This document shows, piece by piece, positions 28,002 through 36,912 of a stretch of DNA of 64,000 bases. The stretch's first letter is position 1; each line of letters opens with the position of its first letter. A model generated the notes under the pieces. It had not been told where the DNA came from. It saw only the letters and a list, made by a program, of their open reading frames with translations, and searched no databases. The stretch is from Shinella sp. H4-D48. GTDB taxonomy: Bacteria; Pseudomonadota; Alphaproteobacteria; Rhizobiales; Rhizobiaceae. Both the position numbers and the translations under genes were made by a program. The stretch spans positions 310,001 through 374,000 of the forward strand of contig NZ_CP093337.1 in the NCBI RefSeq assembly GCF_022637395.1. Reading direction: 5' to 3'.

Positions 28002-28126
28002 GGGTGGGCCGGCGAAAGACGCCGGCCGACCCATCTCACCCGTCACCGGCCAAAAGCCGGGCGACGGGCGGCAAACCGGGCAGGCCCGGTCAACACGATC
28101 GTTCGGGAGGCGGGCGCGGCGCCCGC
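28002..28126 (+). repeat. Cluster of GC-rich stem-loops in the sucD-sucA gap
   Basis: Four inverted repeats follow one another: 28002-28032 (GGGT and GGCCGGCG pairing with CGCCGGCC and ACCC, one G-G mismatch); 28039-28068 (CCCGTC-A-CCGGC with GCCGG-GC-GACGGG, CAAAA loop); 28075-28090 (ACCGGG with CCCGGT); 28110-28126 (GCGGGCG with CGCCCGC, CGG loop). None is followed by a T-run. The last ends 8 nt before the sucA ATG, leaving only GAAAGA as a ribosome-binding site. Confidence 0.65.
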
Positions 28127-28134
28127 GAAAGACC

Positions 28135-31131
28135 ATGGCACGGCAAGACGCCAACGAACAATTCCTGGCCACCTCCTTCCTCGACGGAGCAAACGCGGCC
28201 TATATCGAGCAGCTCTATGCCCAGTACGAGGCGAACCCCGCCTCCGTCGGCGAGGAATGGCAGGCCTTCTTCAAGGCCTTGGAAGACCAGCCCTCCGATG
28301 TCGTGAAGGCCGCCAAGGGTGCGTCGTGGAAGCGCGCCAACTGGCCGATCGCCGCCAATGGCGAACTCGTCTCCGCACTCGACGGCAACTGGGGCGTTGT
28401 CGAGAAGGTCCTGGAAAAGAAGGTGCAGGCAAAGGCTGAAGCCGCCGCCGCCCAGACGGGCGCGGCCGTCAATCAGGCCGACGTCAACCAGGCGACGCGC
28501 GACAGCGTGCGCGCCATCATGATGATCCGCGCCTACCGCGCCCGCGGCCACCTGCATGCCAAGCTCGACCCGCTCGCCATCGCCGCGCCGGTCGAGGACT
28601 ATCACGAGCTTTCGCCTTCGAACTACGGGTTCGAGGAGAAGGATCTCGACCGCAAGATCTTCATCGACAACGTGCTCGGCCTGGAATACGCCACCGTGCG
28701 CGAAATGGTCGAAATCCTCGAGCGCACCTACTGCTCGACGATCGGCGTCGAATTCATGCATATCTCCAACCCGGAAGAGAAGGGCTGGATTCAGGAGCGC
28801 ATCGAAGGCCCCGACAAGGGCGTCGACTTCACCGTCGAAGGCAAGAAGGCGATCCTGCAGAAGTTGATCGAGGCGGAAGGTTTCGAGCAGTTCATCGATG
28901 TCAAGTACAAGGGCACCAAGCGCTTCGGCCTCGACGGCGGCGAAGCGCTCATCCCGGCGCTGGAACAGATCATCAAGCGCGGCGGCCAGATGGGCCTGAA
29001 GGAAATCGTGCTTGGCATGGCCCATCGCGGCCGCCTGAACGTTCTCACCAACGTGATGGCCAAGCCCCACCGCGCCGTGTTCCACGAGTTCAAGGGCGGC
29101 TCCTACGCGCCTGACGACGTCGAAGGCTCCGGTGACGTGAAGTACCACCTCGGCGCCTCTTCGGACCGCGAGTTCGACGGCAACAAGGTGCACCTGTCGC
29201 TGACGGCCAACCCCTCGCATCTGGAGATCGTCAACCCTGTCGTGATGGGCAAGGCCCGCGCCAAGCAGGACCAGATGGCGACGGTCTTCGAAGGCGATAT
29301 CATCCCGCTGCGTGAGCGCGCCAAGGTGATGCCGCTGCTGCTGCACGGCGATGCGGCCTTTGCGGGCCAGGGCGTCGTGGCCGAAATCCTCGGCCTGTCC
29401 GGCCTGCGCGGCCACCGCGTCGCCGGCACGGTCCACGTCATCATCAACAACCAGATCGGCTTCACCACGAACCCGGCCTTCTCGCGCTCTTCGCCCTATC
29501 CGTCGGATGTGGCCAAGATGATCGAGGCGCCGATCTTCCACGTGAACGGTGACGATCCGGAAGCGGTGACCTACGCCGCCAAGGTTGCGACCGAATTCCG
29601 CATGAAGTTCCACAAGCCGGTCGTGCTGGATATCTTCTGCTACCGCCGCTTCGGCCATAACGAAGGCGACGAGCCTGCGTTCACGCAGCCGAAGATGTAC
29701 AAGGCGATCCGCGCCCACAAGACGGTGGTCAGCCTCTACGGCGCGCGCCTCATCGCCGAGGGCGTCATCTCCGAAGGCGAATTCGAGAAGATGAAGGCCG
29801 ATTGGCGCGCCAATCTCGAACAGGAGTTCGAGGCCGGCCAGTCCTACAAGCCGAACAAGGCCGACTGGCTCGACGGTGCATGGTCGGGCCTGCGCTCGGC
29901 CGACAACCAGGACGAACAGCGCCGCGGCAAGACCTCGGTGCCGATGAAGCAGCTCAAGGAAATCGGCCGCAAGATCGCGACGACCCCGGAAGGCTTCAAG
30001 GCCCACAAGACCATCCAGCGGTTCATGGACAACCGCATGCAGATGGTCGAGACGGGCGAGGGCATCGATTGGGCGATGGGCGAAGCGCTCGCCTTCGGCA
30101 CGCTGTGCGTGGAAGGCACCAAGATCCGCCTTTCCGGTCAGGATTGCGAACGCGGCACGTTCTCGCAGCGTCACTCGGTTCTCTACGATCAGGAAACCGA
30201 AGACCGCTACATCCCGCTCTCCAACCTCTCGCCCACGCAGGCGCGCTACGAGGTCATCAACTCGATGCTTTCGGAAGAAGCGGTGCTCGGCTTCGAATAT
30301 GGCTATTCGCTGGCCCGTCCGAACGCTCTGACCCTCTGGGAAGCCCAGTTCGGCGACTTCGCCAACGGCGCGCAGGTGATCTTCGACCAGTTCGTCTCCT
30401 CGGGCGAACGCAAGTGGCTTCGCATGTCGGGTCTCGTCTGCCTTCTGCCGCATGGCTATGAGGGCCAGGGACCGGAGCATTCCTCTGCCCGTCTGGAGCG
30501 CTTCCTGCAGCTTTGTGCGGAAGACAACATGCAGGTCGCCAACGTCACGACGCCGGCGAACTATTTCCATATCCTGCGCCGCCAGGTGAAGCGCGACTTC
30601 CGCAAGCCGCTCATCATGATGACGCCGAAGTCGCTGCTGCGCCACAAGCGGGCCGTGTCCTCGCTGTCGGAAATGGCCGGGGAAACCTCTTTCCACCGCC
30701 TGCTGTGGGACGACGCCGAGGTAATCAAGGACGGCCCGATCAAGCTCCAGAAGGATGCCAAGATCCGCCGTGTCGTGATGTGCTCGGGCAAGGTCTATTA
30801 CGACCTCTTGGAAGAGCGCGAGAAGCGCGGCATCGACGATGTCTACCTGCTGCGTCTGGAACAGCTTTATCCGTTCCCTGCCAAGGCGCTGATCAACGAA
30901 CTATCGCGCTTCCGCAATGCCGAGATGGTCTGGTGCCAGGAAGAGCCCAAGAACATGGGTGCCTGGGCGTTTATCGATCCGTATCTCGAATGGGTGCTCG
31001 CCCATATCGACGCCAAGTATCAGCGCGTGCGCTACACCGGCCGTCCGGCCGCCGCATCGCCGGCGACGGGTCTCATGTCGAAGCACCTGGCACAGCTTGC
31101 CGCATTCCTCGAGGACGCGCTGGGCGGTTGA
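28135..31131 (+). CDS. sucA: 2-Oxoglutarate dehydrogenase E1 component
   Basis: A 998-residue thiamine-diphosphate enzyme that decarboxylates 2-oxoglutarate and passes the succinyl group to E2. The N-terminal peptide FLDGANAAYIEQLYAQYEANP matches the E2-binding segment. Thiamine-site and substrate blocks include MGMAHRGRLNVL (here LGMAHRGRLNVL), ADPTHLE-like TANPSHLEIVNPV, and the metal-binding GDAAFAGQGVV through VIINNQIGFTT. The C-terminal KPLIMMTPKSLLRHKRAVS and QEEPKNMGAW are conserved. It is full length and intact. The weak ribosome-binding site and structured leader set it apart from its neighbours. Confidence 0.98.
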   Translation: MARQDANEQFLATSFLDGANAAYIEQLYAQYEANPASVGEEWQAFFKALEDQPSDVVKAAKGASWKRANWPIAANGELVSALDGNWGVVEKVLEKKVQAKAEAAAAQTGAAVNQADVNQATRDSVRAIMMIRAYRARGHLHAKLDPLAIAAPVEDYHELSPSNYGFEEKDLDRKIFIDNVLGLEYATVREMVEILERTYCSTIGVEFMHISNPEEKGWIQERIEGPDKGVDFTVEGKKAILQKLIEAEGFEQFIDVKYKGTKRFGLDGGEALIPALEQIIKRGGQMGLKEIVLGMAHRGRLNVLTNVMAKPHRAVFHEFKGGSYAPDDVEGSGDVKYHLGASSDREFDGNKVHLSLTANPSHLEIVNPVVMGKARAKQDQMATVFEGDIIPLRERAKVMPLLLHGDAAFAGQGVVAEILGLSGLRGHRVAGTVHVIINNQIGFTTNPAFSRSSPYPSDVAKMIEAPIFHVNGDDPEAVTYAAKVATEFRMKFHKPVVLDIFCYRRFGHNEGDEPAFTQPKMYKAIRAHKTVVSLYGARLIAEGVISEGEFEKMKADWRANLEQEFEAGQSYKPNKADWLDGAWSGLRSADNQDEQRRGKTSVPMKQLKEIGRKIATTPEGFKAHKTIQRFMDNRMQMVETGEGIDWAMGEALAFGTLCVEGTKIRLSGQDCERGTFSQRHSVLYDQETEDRYIPLSNLSPTQARYEVINSMLSEEAVLGFEYGYSLARPNALTLWEAQFGDFANGAQVIFDQFVSSGERKWLRMSGLVCLLPHGYEGQGPEHSSARLERFLQLCAEDNMQVANVTTPANYFHILRRQVKRDFRKPLIMMTPKSLLRHKRAVSSLSEMAGETSFHRLLWDDAEVIKDGPIKLQKDAKIRRVVMCSGKVYYDLLEEREKRGIDDVYLLRLEQLYPFPAKALINELSRFRNAEMVWCQEEPKNMGAWAFIDPYLEWVLAHIDAKYQRVRYTGRPAAASPATGLMSKHLAQLAAFLEDALGG

Positions 31132-31182
31132 TCCGCCCGGCTATCCAGTAACCACGAAAAGAATCACGAACGGAACACAGTC

Positions 31183-32424
31183 ATGGCTACCGAAATCCGC
31201 GTCCCCACTCTGGGCGAATCTGTCAGCGAAGCGACCGTCGGCACCTGGTTCAAGAAGGTGGGCGATGTCGTCAAGGCCGACGAGCCGCTCTGTGAGCTCG
31301 AAACCGACAAGGTGACGATCGAAGTGCCTGCACCCGCCTCCGGCGTGCTCGGCGAAATCACCGCCAACGCCGGCGAAACCGTCGAGCCGGGCGGCCTGCT
31401 CGGCCAGATCTCCGAAGGTGCTTCCGCCGGTGCGGCTGCTCCTGCCGCCGCCGAAAAGGTCGAGAAGGCTCCTGCTGCCGCTCCGGTCGCCGAAGCCAAG
31501 CCCGCTGCCGGCGGCGCGTCCGCCATGCCGGCTGCTCCTGCCGCCGCCAAGCTGCTTGCCGAAAACAACCTTTCGGCCGATCAGGTCGACGGTTCGGGCA
31601 AGCGCGGTCAGGTGCTGAAGGGCGACGTGCTTGCAGCCGTTGCAAAGGGTATCACGGCATCGTCGGCGGCTTCCGCCGAGCCTGCCAAGGTTGCTGCCCG
31701 TCCGGCCTCTTCCGAAGCCGATGCGCCGCGCGAAGAGCGCGTGAAGATGACGCGCCTGCGCCAGACCATCGCCAAGCGCCTCAAGGACGCCCAGAACACC
31801 GCAGCCATGCTGACCACCTACAATGAGGTGGACATGTCGGCCGTGATGGACCTGCGCAACCGTTACAAGGATCTCTTCGAGAAGAAGCACGGCGTGAAGC
31901 TCGGCTTCATGGGCTTCTTCACCAAGGCCGTGACGCACGCGCTGAAGGAACTGCCGGCCGTCAACGCCGAGATCGACGGCACCGACATCATCTACAAGAA
32001 CTATTGCCATGTCGGCGTCGCCGTCGGCACGGACAAGGGTCTGGTGGTGCCGGTCGTACGCGATGCCGACCAGATGGGTATTGCCGCCATCGAGAAGGAA
32101 ATCGGCCGTCTCGGCAAGGCCGCGCGTGACGGCGCGCTGTCCATGGCCGACATGCAGGGCGGCACGTTCACCATCTCCAACGGCGGCGTCTACGGCTCGC
32201 TGATGTCCTCGCCGATCCTGAACGCGCCGCAGTCGGGTATCCTCGGCATGCACAAGATCCAGGAGCGCCCGGTCGTCGTCGGTGGCCAGATCGTCATCCG
32301 CCCGATGATGTATCTCGCGCTGTCCTATGACCACCGCATCGTCGACGGCAAGGAAGCCGTGACCTTCCTCGTGCGTGTCAAGGACAGCCTGGAAGATCCG
32401 GAGCGTCTGGTTCTCGATCTCTAA
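31183..32424 (+). CDS. sucB: 2-Oxoglutarate dehydrogenase E2 (dihydrolipoamide succinyltransferase)
   Basis: A 413-residue E2. One lipoyl domain (residues 1-77) carries the lipoylated Lys43 in ETDKVTIEV. It is followed by an Ala/Pro-rich linker (about 80-125), a peripheral subunit-binding domain ([22 protein letters not shown]), a second Ala/Ser-rich linker and the acyltransferase domain ending in [17 protein letters not shown], with the catalytic histidine and aspartate. It is 51 nt after sucA and 10 nt before the MAPEG gene. Confidence 0.98.
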   Translation: MATEIRVPTLGESVSEATVGTWFKKVGDVVKADEPLCELETDKVTIEVPAPASGVLGEITANAGETVEPGGLLGQISEGASAGAAAPAAAEKVEKAPAAAPVAEAKPAAGGASAMPAAPAAAKLLAENNLSADQVDGSGKRGQVLKGDVLAAVAKGITASSAASAEPAKVAARPASSEADAPREERVKMTRLRQTIAKRLKDAQNTAAMLTTYNEVDMSAVMDLRNRYKDLFEKKHGVKLGFMGFFTKAVTHALKELPAVNAEIDGTDIIYKNYCHVGVAVGTDKGLVVPVVRDADQMGIAAIEKEIGRLGKAARDGALSMADMQGGTFTISNGGVYGSLMSSPILNAPQSGILGMHKIQERPVVVGGQIVIRPMMYLALSYDHRIVDGKEAVTFLVRVKDSLEDPERLVLDL

Positions 32425-32434
32425 GGAGGGTTTC

Positions 32435-32848
32435 ATGGAGACGGCAGCGACGGCGGCTTACCCCATCCTCGTGCTCATCGTCCTGAGCGTGGCGCTGCTC
32501 GTCTTCCATATCCTCCTGCAGGGCATGTTCGCCACGAAGGAACTCGGCTCCGAGTGGAATGCCGGTCCGCGTGACGGTGCACGCGAACCGCAAGGCATCC
32601 TCGCCGGACGCGCCGCGCGCGCGTCCGCGAATTTCCGCGAGACCTATCCCGGTTTTGTCGCGCTCGCTTTGGCACTTGCGATCGCGGGCGACCCATCGGG
32701 CTGGGGTCTCATCGGCGCATGGCTGTGGTTCGTCGCCCGGCTTGTCTATATCCCGCTCTATCTGACGGGCATTCCCTATATCCGCTCGCTGGTCTGGCTT
32801 GCCTCGCTGGTGGGCTTGGCGGTGATGGCGGTCGTCATCATCGTCTAG
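32435..32848 (+). CDS. MAPEG-family membrane protein
   Basis: A 137-residue protein with four hydrophobic segments. The first spans residues 6-28 and the last three occupy the C-terminal half. The RASANFRETYPGFVALALALA block matches the MAPEG loop and second helix (R-A-x-x-N-x-x-E). MAPEG proteins include glutathione transferases and leukotriene synthases; most bacterial members lack assigned substrates. The start at 32435 follows AAGGAGGG. It is placed between sucB and the LysE gene in what looks like one transcript with sucB-lpdA. Confidence 0.85.
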   Translation: METAATAAYPILVLIVLSVALLVFHILLQGMFATKELGSEWNAGPRDGAREPQGILAGRAARASANFRETYPGFVALALALAIAGDPSGWGLIGAWLWFVARLVYIPLYLTGIPYIRSLVWLASLVGLAVMAVVIIV

Positions 32849-32861
32849 GAGGACGAGAACG

Positions 32862-33506
32862 ATGAGCAGCTATCTTCTCGAACTCGCCTCGCTGATGGCC
32901 ATCTTCTCCTTCGCGATCGTTTCGCCGGGGGCCGATCTCGCCATGGTCATGCGCCAGTCGCTGGTGCACGGGCGCCGGGCGGCGATCATCACCTCCTTCG
33001 GCGTCGGCGCGTCGCTGATGTTCCACGTCACCTATACGATCCTCGGGCTCGGGCTGATCATTTCCCAGTCGATCTACCTCTTCAACATCGTGAAGTGGTG
33101 CGGCGTGGCCTATTTGATCTATATCGGCATCAAGGCGTTGCGCGCCGGAAAGGCCGATCTTTCGCTCGAGGCGGTGGAGGGGCGCGAGGGACAAAAGAGC
33201 GACCAGTCGGCGTTACGCGCCTTCGGTCTCGGCTTCCTTGCCAATGCGCTCAATCCCAAGGCCGTGTTCTTCTTCCTGTCGATCTTCTCCACCGTCGTCA
33301 GTGCGCATACGCCGATTGCCGTGAAGTTCGGCTATGGCCTCGTCATGGCAACCTGCCTGATCGCCTGGTTCGTCGGCGTCTCGCTCTTCATGACGACGCC
33401 GCGCATGCGTGCTGCGTTCTCGCGCGCCAGCCAGTGGATCGACCGCACCAGCGGCCTCGTCTTCATCGCGCTGGGCATCAAGCTCGCGACGGAAAAGGCG
33501 CACTGA
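32862..33506 (+). CDS. LysE/RhtB-family amino-acid exporter
   Basis: A 214-residue six-helix transporter. The signature SPGADLAMVMRQSLVHGRRAAIITSFGVG near residues 22-50 is the family motif region (GPG-like D/N and R/G blocks), and NALNPKAVFFFLSIF (about residues 127-141) is the second conserved motif. Substrates of this family are basic or neutral amino acids such as homoserine and threonine; the specific one cannot be read. It is 13 nt after MAPEG and 3 nt before the secreted protein. Confidence 0.9.
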   Translation: MSSYLLELASLMAIFSFAIVSPGADLAMVMRQSLVHGRRAAIITSFGVGASLMFHVTYTILGLGLIISQSIYLFNIVKWCGVAYLIYIGIKALRAGKADLSLEAVEGREGQKSDQSALRAFGLGFLANALNPKAVFFFLSIFSTVVSAHTPIAVKFGYGLVMATCLIAWFVGVSLFMTTPRMRAAFSRASQWIDRTSGLVFIALGIKLATEKAH

Positions 33507-33509
33507 GCA

Positions 33510-33998
33510 ATGCGCGTCGTCCTCATCGTTGCCAGCCTGTCTGCCGCAACCTCCGCCTTCGCGGCGGAGTGCCGGCAGGACCGTGCGATCTACGGGGATC
33601 GCGATGGTGGCTATGAACTGACCTTCGAACCCACCGGCTCCGACGCGGCGGCGACAAGCCACCATTTCAAGCTGAAGGTCCTTTCAAGCCGCACCGTGCT
33701 GGATGGAATCGTCATGCCGGGCGATCCCGCCCGCTCGAATGGCATGGTCATGTACAATTGCCCGGAGGGCGATGTGACCGGCGAGGAGATCGCTGCCTGC
33801 ACCGTTTGGGAGGGCGTGATCTACGCGCTCAACGGCGCGGGCGATGCGGCCGACCTGCCTGATGAGAGTGCTACGGCAGCGGCAGGTGTGCTGCTCTCCG
33901 GCTTCGGCCCGTCCCTTCGCTATTCGAAGCTGTGGGACGAGGGCAAGGCGTCCGCTGTGCCATGGGATCTTCTCAAGCTCAAGGGATGCGCGGCATGA
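33510..33998 (+). CDS. Secreted protein of unknown function
   Basis: A 162-residue protein, not recognised. The N-terminus (MRVVLIVASLSAATSAFAAEC) is a signal peptide cleaved probably after AFA at residue 18. The mature part has four cysteines (AECRQ, YNCPE, AACTV and KGCAA), two of which could pair. The region GDVTGEEIAACTVWEGVIYAL is the most conserved-looking. The last codons overlap the SDR start by 4 nt, so it belongs to the sucB-lpdA segment. Periplasmic location is inferred from the signal only. Confidence 0.7.
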   Translation: MRVVLIVASLSAATSAFAAECRQDRAIYGDRDGGYELTFEPTGSDAAATSHHFKLKVLSSRTVLDGIVMPGDPARSNGMVMYNCPEGDVTGEEIAACTVWEGVIYALNGAGDAADLPDESATAAAGVLLSGFGPSLRYSKLWDEGKASAVPWDLLKLKGCAA

Positions 33999-34747
33999 TC
34001 GAGGCTCCCGTTCTTCTCGTGACCGGCGGCAGCCGTGGCATCGGTGCCAGCGTCTGCCGGCTGGCGGGTGCTGCCGGCTGGCAGGTTGCCGTGAACTACG
34101 TCACCAATCTGCAGGCAGCCGAAGCCGTGGTGGCGGAAATCCGCGCGGTTGGCGGTTCGGCCATCCCCGTCCAGGGCGATGTCGGCACCGAGCTAGGCCT
34201 CGCCTCGATCTTCTCCACCATCGACGGCACGTTCGGCCGGCTCGACGGTCTCGTCAACAATGCCGGCATCGTGGCGACGGCGCAGCGCGTCGACGAGATG
34301 TCGTCCGAGCGGCTGGAGCGCATGTTCGCCGTCAACGTCATGGGCTCGATCCGCTGCGCGCAGGAAGCGGTGCGCCGCATGTCGACCCGACACGGCGGCA
34401 AAGGCGGCGCCATCGTCAACCTCTCGTCCGTTGCGGCCCTGCTTGGCGCCGCCGGGCAATATGTCGACTATGCCGCCAGCAAGGGCGCCATCGAAAGCTT
34501 CACCATCGGCCTGGCGCGCGAGGTCGCGGCGGAAGGCGTGCGCGTCAATCTCGTGCGCCCCGGCATCATCGAGACCGAAATCCACGCCTCCGGCGGCTTG
34601 CCGGACCGGGCGCGCGACATGGCGTCGCTCATCCCGATGCAGCGGCCGGGCACTGCCGATGAAGTGGCCCAATCCATTCTCTATCTTCTCTCCGACGCGG
34701 CATCCTATGTGACGGGTGCCGCCATCAACGTCAGCGGCGGCCGCTAG
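33995..34747 (+). CDS. Short-chain dehydrogenase/reductase (SDR)
   Basis: A 250-residue classical SDR. The cofactor motif TGGSRGIG is at about residues 10-17, the NNAG motif (VNNAGIVA) near residue 89, and the catalytic Ser and YxxxK are in NLSSVAALLGAAGQYVDYAASKGA (Tyr and Lys four residues apart). The C-terminal SYVTGAAINVSGGR is typical of FabG-like enzymes. The substrate is not predictable. The start at 33995 overlaps the previous stop (ATGA); an upstream extension of the frame lies in the previous gene. lpdA follows after 23 nt. Confidence 0.93.
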   Translation: MIEAPVLLVTGGSRGIGASVCRLAGAAGWQVAVNYVTNLQAAEAVVAEIRAVGGSAIPVQGDVGTELGLASIFSTIDGTFGRLDGLVNNAGIVATAQRVDEMSSERLERMFAVNVMGSIRCAQEAVRRMSTRHGGKGGAIVNLSSVAALLGAAGQYVDYAASKGAIESFTIGLAREVAAEGVRVNLVRPGIIETEIHASGGLPDRARDMASLIPMQRPGTADEVAQSILYLLSDAASYVTGAAINVSGGR

Positions 34748-34770
34748 GCCCTGCGTAGGAAGGACTTGTC

Positions 34771-36177
34771 ATGGCATATGATCTCATCGTTATCGGTTCC
34801 GGCCCCGGCGGCTATGTCTGCGCCATCAAGGCAGCCCAGCTCGGCCTGAAGGTCGCCGTCGTGGAAAAGCGCGCCACCTATGGCGGCACCTGCCTCAATG
34901 TCGGCTGCATCCCGTCCAAGGCGCTGCTGCACGCGTCTGAGGCCTACAGCCACGCCGCCCACGGCATGGAGGCGCTCGGCATCGATGGTGTGAAGCCGAC
35001 CCTCAATCTGCCGAAGATGATGGCGCACAAGGATGCGACGGTGAAATCGAACGTCGACGGCGTCGCCTTCCTCTTCAAGAAGAACAAGATCGACGGCATC
35101 CAGGGCACCGGTAAGGTGCTGGGCGCCGGCAAGGTTTCCGTCACCAATGACAAGGGCGAGGAGCAGGTCCTCGAGACGAAGAACATCGTGATCGCCACGG
35201 GTTCGGACGTCGCCGGCATTCCCGGTGTCCCGGTCGAGATCGACGAAAAGGTCATCGTCTCCTCGACGGGCGGCATCGCGCTCGACAAGGTGCCGGGCCA
35301 TATGGTGGTCGTCGGCGGCGGCGTCATCGGGCTGGAGCTCGGTTCGGTCTGGGCACGCCTTGGCGCCAAGGTCACGGTCGTGGAATATCTCGATACGATC
35401 CTCGGCGGCATGGACGGCGAGGTCTCCAAGCAGTTCCAGCGCATGCTGGCCAAGCAGGGCATCGACTTCAAGCTCGGTGCCAAGGTGACGGGCGTGGAGA
35501 AGACGGGGTCGGGCGCCAAGGTGACTTTCGAGCCGGTCAAGGGCGGTGAGGCCACCACCATCGACGCCGATGTCGTGCTGATCGCCACCGGCCGCAAGCC
35601 CTACACGGAGGGTCTCGGCCTGACGGAAGCCGGCGTGGCGCTCGACAGCCGCGGCCGCGTCGAGATCGACAAGCATTTCCAGACCAACGTACCCGGCATC
35701 TACGCGCTCGGCGATGTCGTACGCGGCCCCATGCTCGCCCACAAGGCGGAAGACGAGGGCGTTGCCGTAGCCGAAATCCTCGCCGGCCAGGCGGGCCATG
35801 TGAACTATGACGTCATCCCGGGCGTCGTCTACACCCAGCCCGAAGTCGCCTCCGTCGGCAAGACAGAGGAAGAACTGAAGGCCGCAGGCATCGCCTACAA
35901 GGCCGGCAAGTTCCCCTTCACGGCCAACGGCCGTGCCCGCGCCATGCTGGCGACGGATGGTTTCGTGAAGGTGCTGGCCGACAAGGAAACCGACCGCGTG
36001 CTCGGTGTGCACATCGTCGGCTTCGGCGCCGGCGAGATGATCCACGAGGCGGCTGTCCTCATGGAATTCGGCGGCTCCTCGGAAGATCTCGGCCGCACCT
36101 GCCACGCGCATCCGACCATGTCGGAAGCCGTCAAGGAAGCGGCGCTCGCAACCTTCTTCAAGCCCATTCACATGTGA
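34771..36177 (+). CDS. lpdA: Dihydrolipoamide dehydrogenase (E3)
   Basis: A 468-residue flavoprotein disulfide reductase that reoxidises the lipoyl groups of the E2 components. The FAD motif is LIVIGSGPGGYVCAIKAAQLG (residues 5-25), and the redox disulfide is Cys41-Cys46 in GGTCLNVGCIPSK. The NAD motif VVVGGGVIGLELGSVWARLG follows, and the C-terminal HAHPTMSEAVKEAAL holds the catalytic His-Glu pair. It is full length. The gene closes the sucB-to-lpdA stretch and is followed by a strong hairpin. Confidence 0.97.
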   Translation: MAYDLIVIGSGPGGYVCAIKAAQLGLKVAVVEKRATYGGTCLNVGCIPSKALLHASEAYSHAAHGMEALGIDGVKPTLNLPKMMAHKDATVKSNVDGVAFLFKKNKIDGIQGTGKVLGAGKVSVTNDKGEEQVLETKNIVIATGSDVAGIPGVPVEIDEKVIVSSTGGIALDKVPGHMVVVGGGVIGLELGSVWARLGAKVTVVEYLDTILGGMDGEVSKQFQRMLAKQGIDFKLGAKVTGVEKTGSGAKVTFEPVKGGEATTIDADVVLIATGRKPYTEGLGLTEAGVALDSRGRVEIDKHFQTNVPGIYALGDVVRGPMLAHKAEDEGVAVAEILAGQAGHVNYDVIPGVVYTQPEVASVGKTEEELKAAGIAYKAGKFPFTANGRARAMLATDGFVKVLADKETDRVLGVHIVGFGAGEMIHEAAVLMEFGGSSEDLGRTCHAHPTMSEAVKEAALATFFKPIHM

Positions 36178-36220
36178 CCGGTATTTGACGACTTACAAAT
36201 ATTAAATTTCAGCCATGTGG

Positions 36221-36251
36221 CGGCCGCGGATTGGTTTTTCATCCGCGGCCG
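36221..36251 (+). terminator. Hairpin after lpdA (probable terminator)
   Basis: CGGCCGCGGAT (36221-36231) and ATCCGCGGCCG (36241-36251) form a perfect 11-bp stem with a T-rich 9-nt loop, followed by TTATT. The stem lies 44 nt past the lpdA stop. The T-run is poor, but the position suits the end of the mdh-suc-lpdA segment. Confidence 0.55.
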
Positions 36252-36294
36252 TTATTCTCGGCAATGCTGGTAATGCATTTCCGAAGAGGGTCAC

Positions 36295-36798
36295 ATGGCT
36301 TCGCATACCGCTCTTTCCTATTCGATCTCGCAACGCATCCTGCATTGGATGATGTTCCTGCTGATCGGGTTCAACCTCATCTTTTCCGATGGCATTGAAC
36401 ACTGGAACCGCCTCGTCCGTCGCGGTGATACGGTCACGCCAGACGATCTGGCGTCCGCCAACATCCATGCCTATGTCGGCATCGCCATTCTCTGTCTCGC
36501 GGTGCTTCGTCTCGGATTGCGGGTGGTACAGGGTGCGCCGGAGGCGCCCGCCGCCGAGCCCTTGTTCTTCAGGCGTGTTTCCACAGCGGCGCATTGGGCC
36601 TTTTATGGTCTGTTCTTCCTGATGCCGCTCAGCGGCATCGCCGCCTATTATTTCGGTGTTACGCAAACGGGTTCCCTTCATGCAGGGCTGTTCAAGGCCC
36701 TGCTCTGGGTCCTGATCGTTGCGCATCTCGCCGGTGTCGCGGTGCACCAGTTCTATTGGAAGACGCCCGTCCTGCGCAGAATGACCAGCGGGACGTGA
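36295..36798 (+). CDS. Cytochrome b561-family protein
   Basis: A 167-residue four-helix membrane cytochrome. Histidines expected to ligate heme occur in LHWMMFLLIGFN (helix 1), NIHAYVGIAIL (helix 2), AHWAFYGLFFLMPLSG (helix 3) and AHLAGVAVHQFYWKTPVLRRM (helix 4). Family members such as CybB pass electrons between quinone and periplasmic acceptors, for example oxidising superoxide. No partner gene lies next to it. It is 117 nt after lpdA and separated by a strong hairpin. Confidence 0.9.
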   Translation: MASHTALSYSISQRILHWMMFLLIGFNLIFSDGIEHWNRLVRRGDTVTPDDLASANIHAYVGIAILCLAVLRLGLRVVQGAPEAPAAEPLFFRRVSTAAHWAFYGLFFLMPLSGIAAYYFGVTQTGSLHAGLFKALLWVLIVAHLAGVAVHQFYWKTPVLRRMTSGT

Positions 36799-36912
36799 CG
36801 CGGGATCGCAGTAACCGCATGTCGGGATGCGGCGTGCCACCTGCTGCGACAACCGGCCACCTGTCATCTCCCGGCGTTAAAGCGCAGCATGGCGGCCTTG
36901 AAGGAGACCGCC

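Noticed and set aside
28090-30696. 868-codon open frame antisense to sucA
   Set aside because: It mirrors the whole of sucA. Long antisense frames are expected in GC-rich, third-position-biased genes, and the translation (Arg/His/Val/Ala-rich, no domain) has no recognisable motif.
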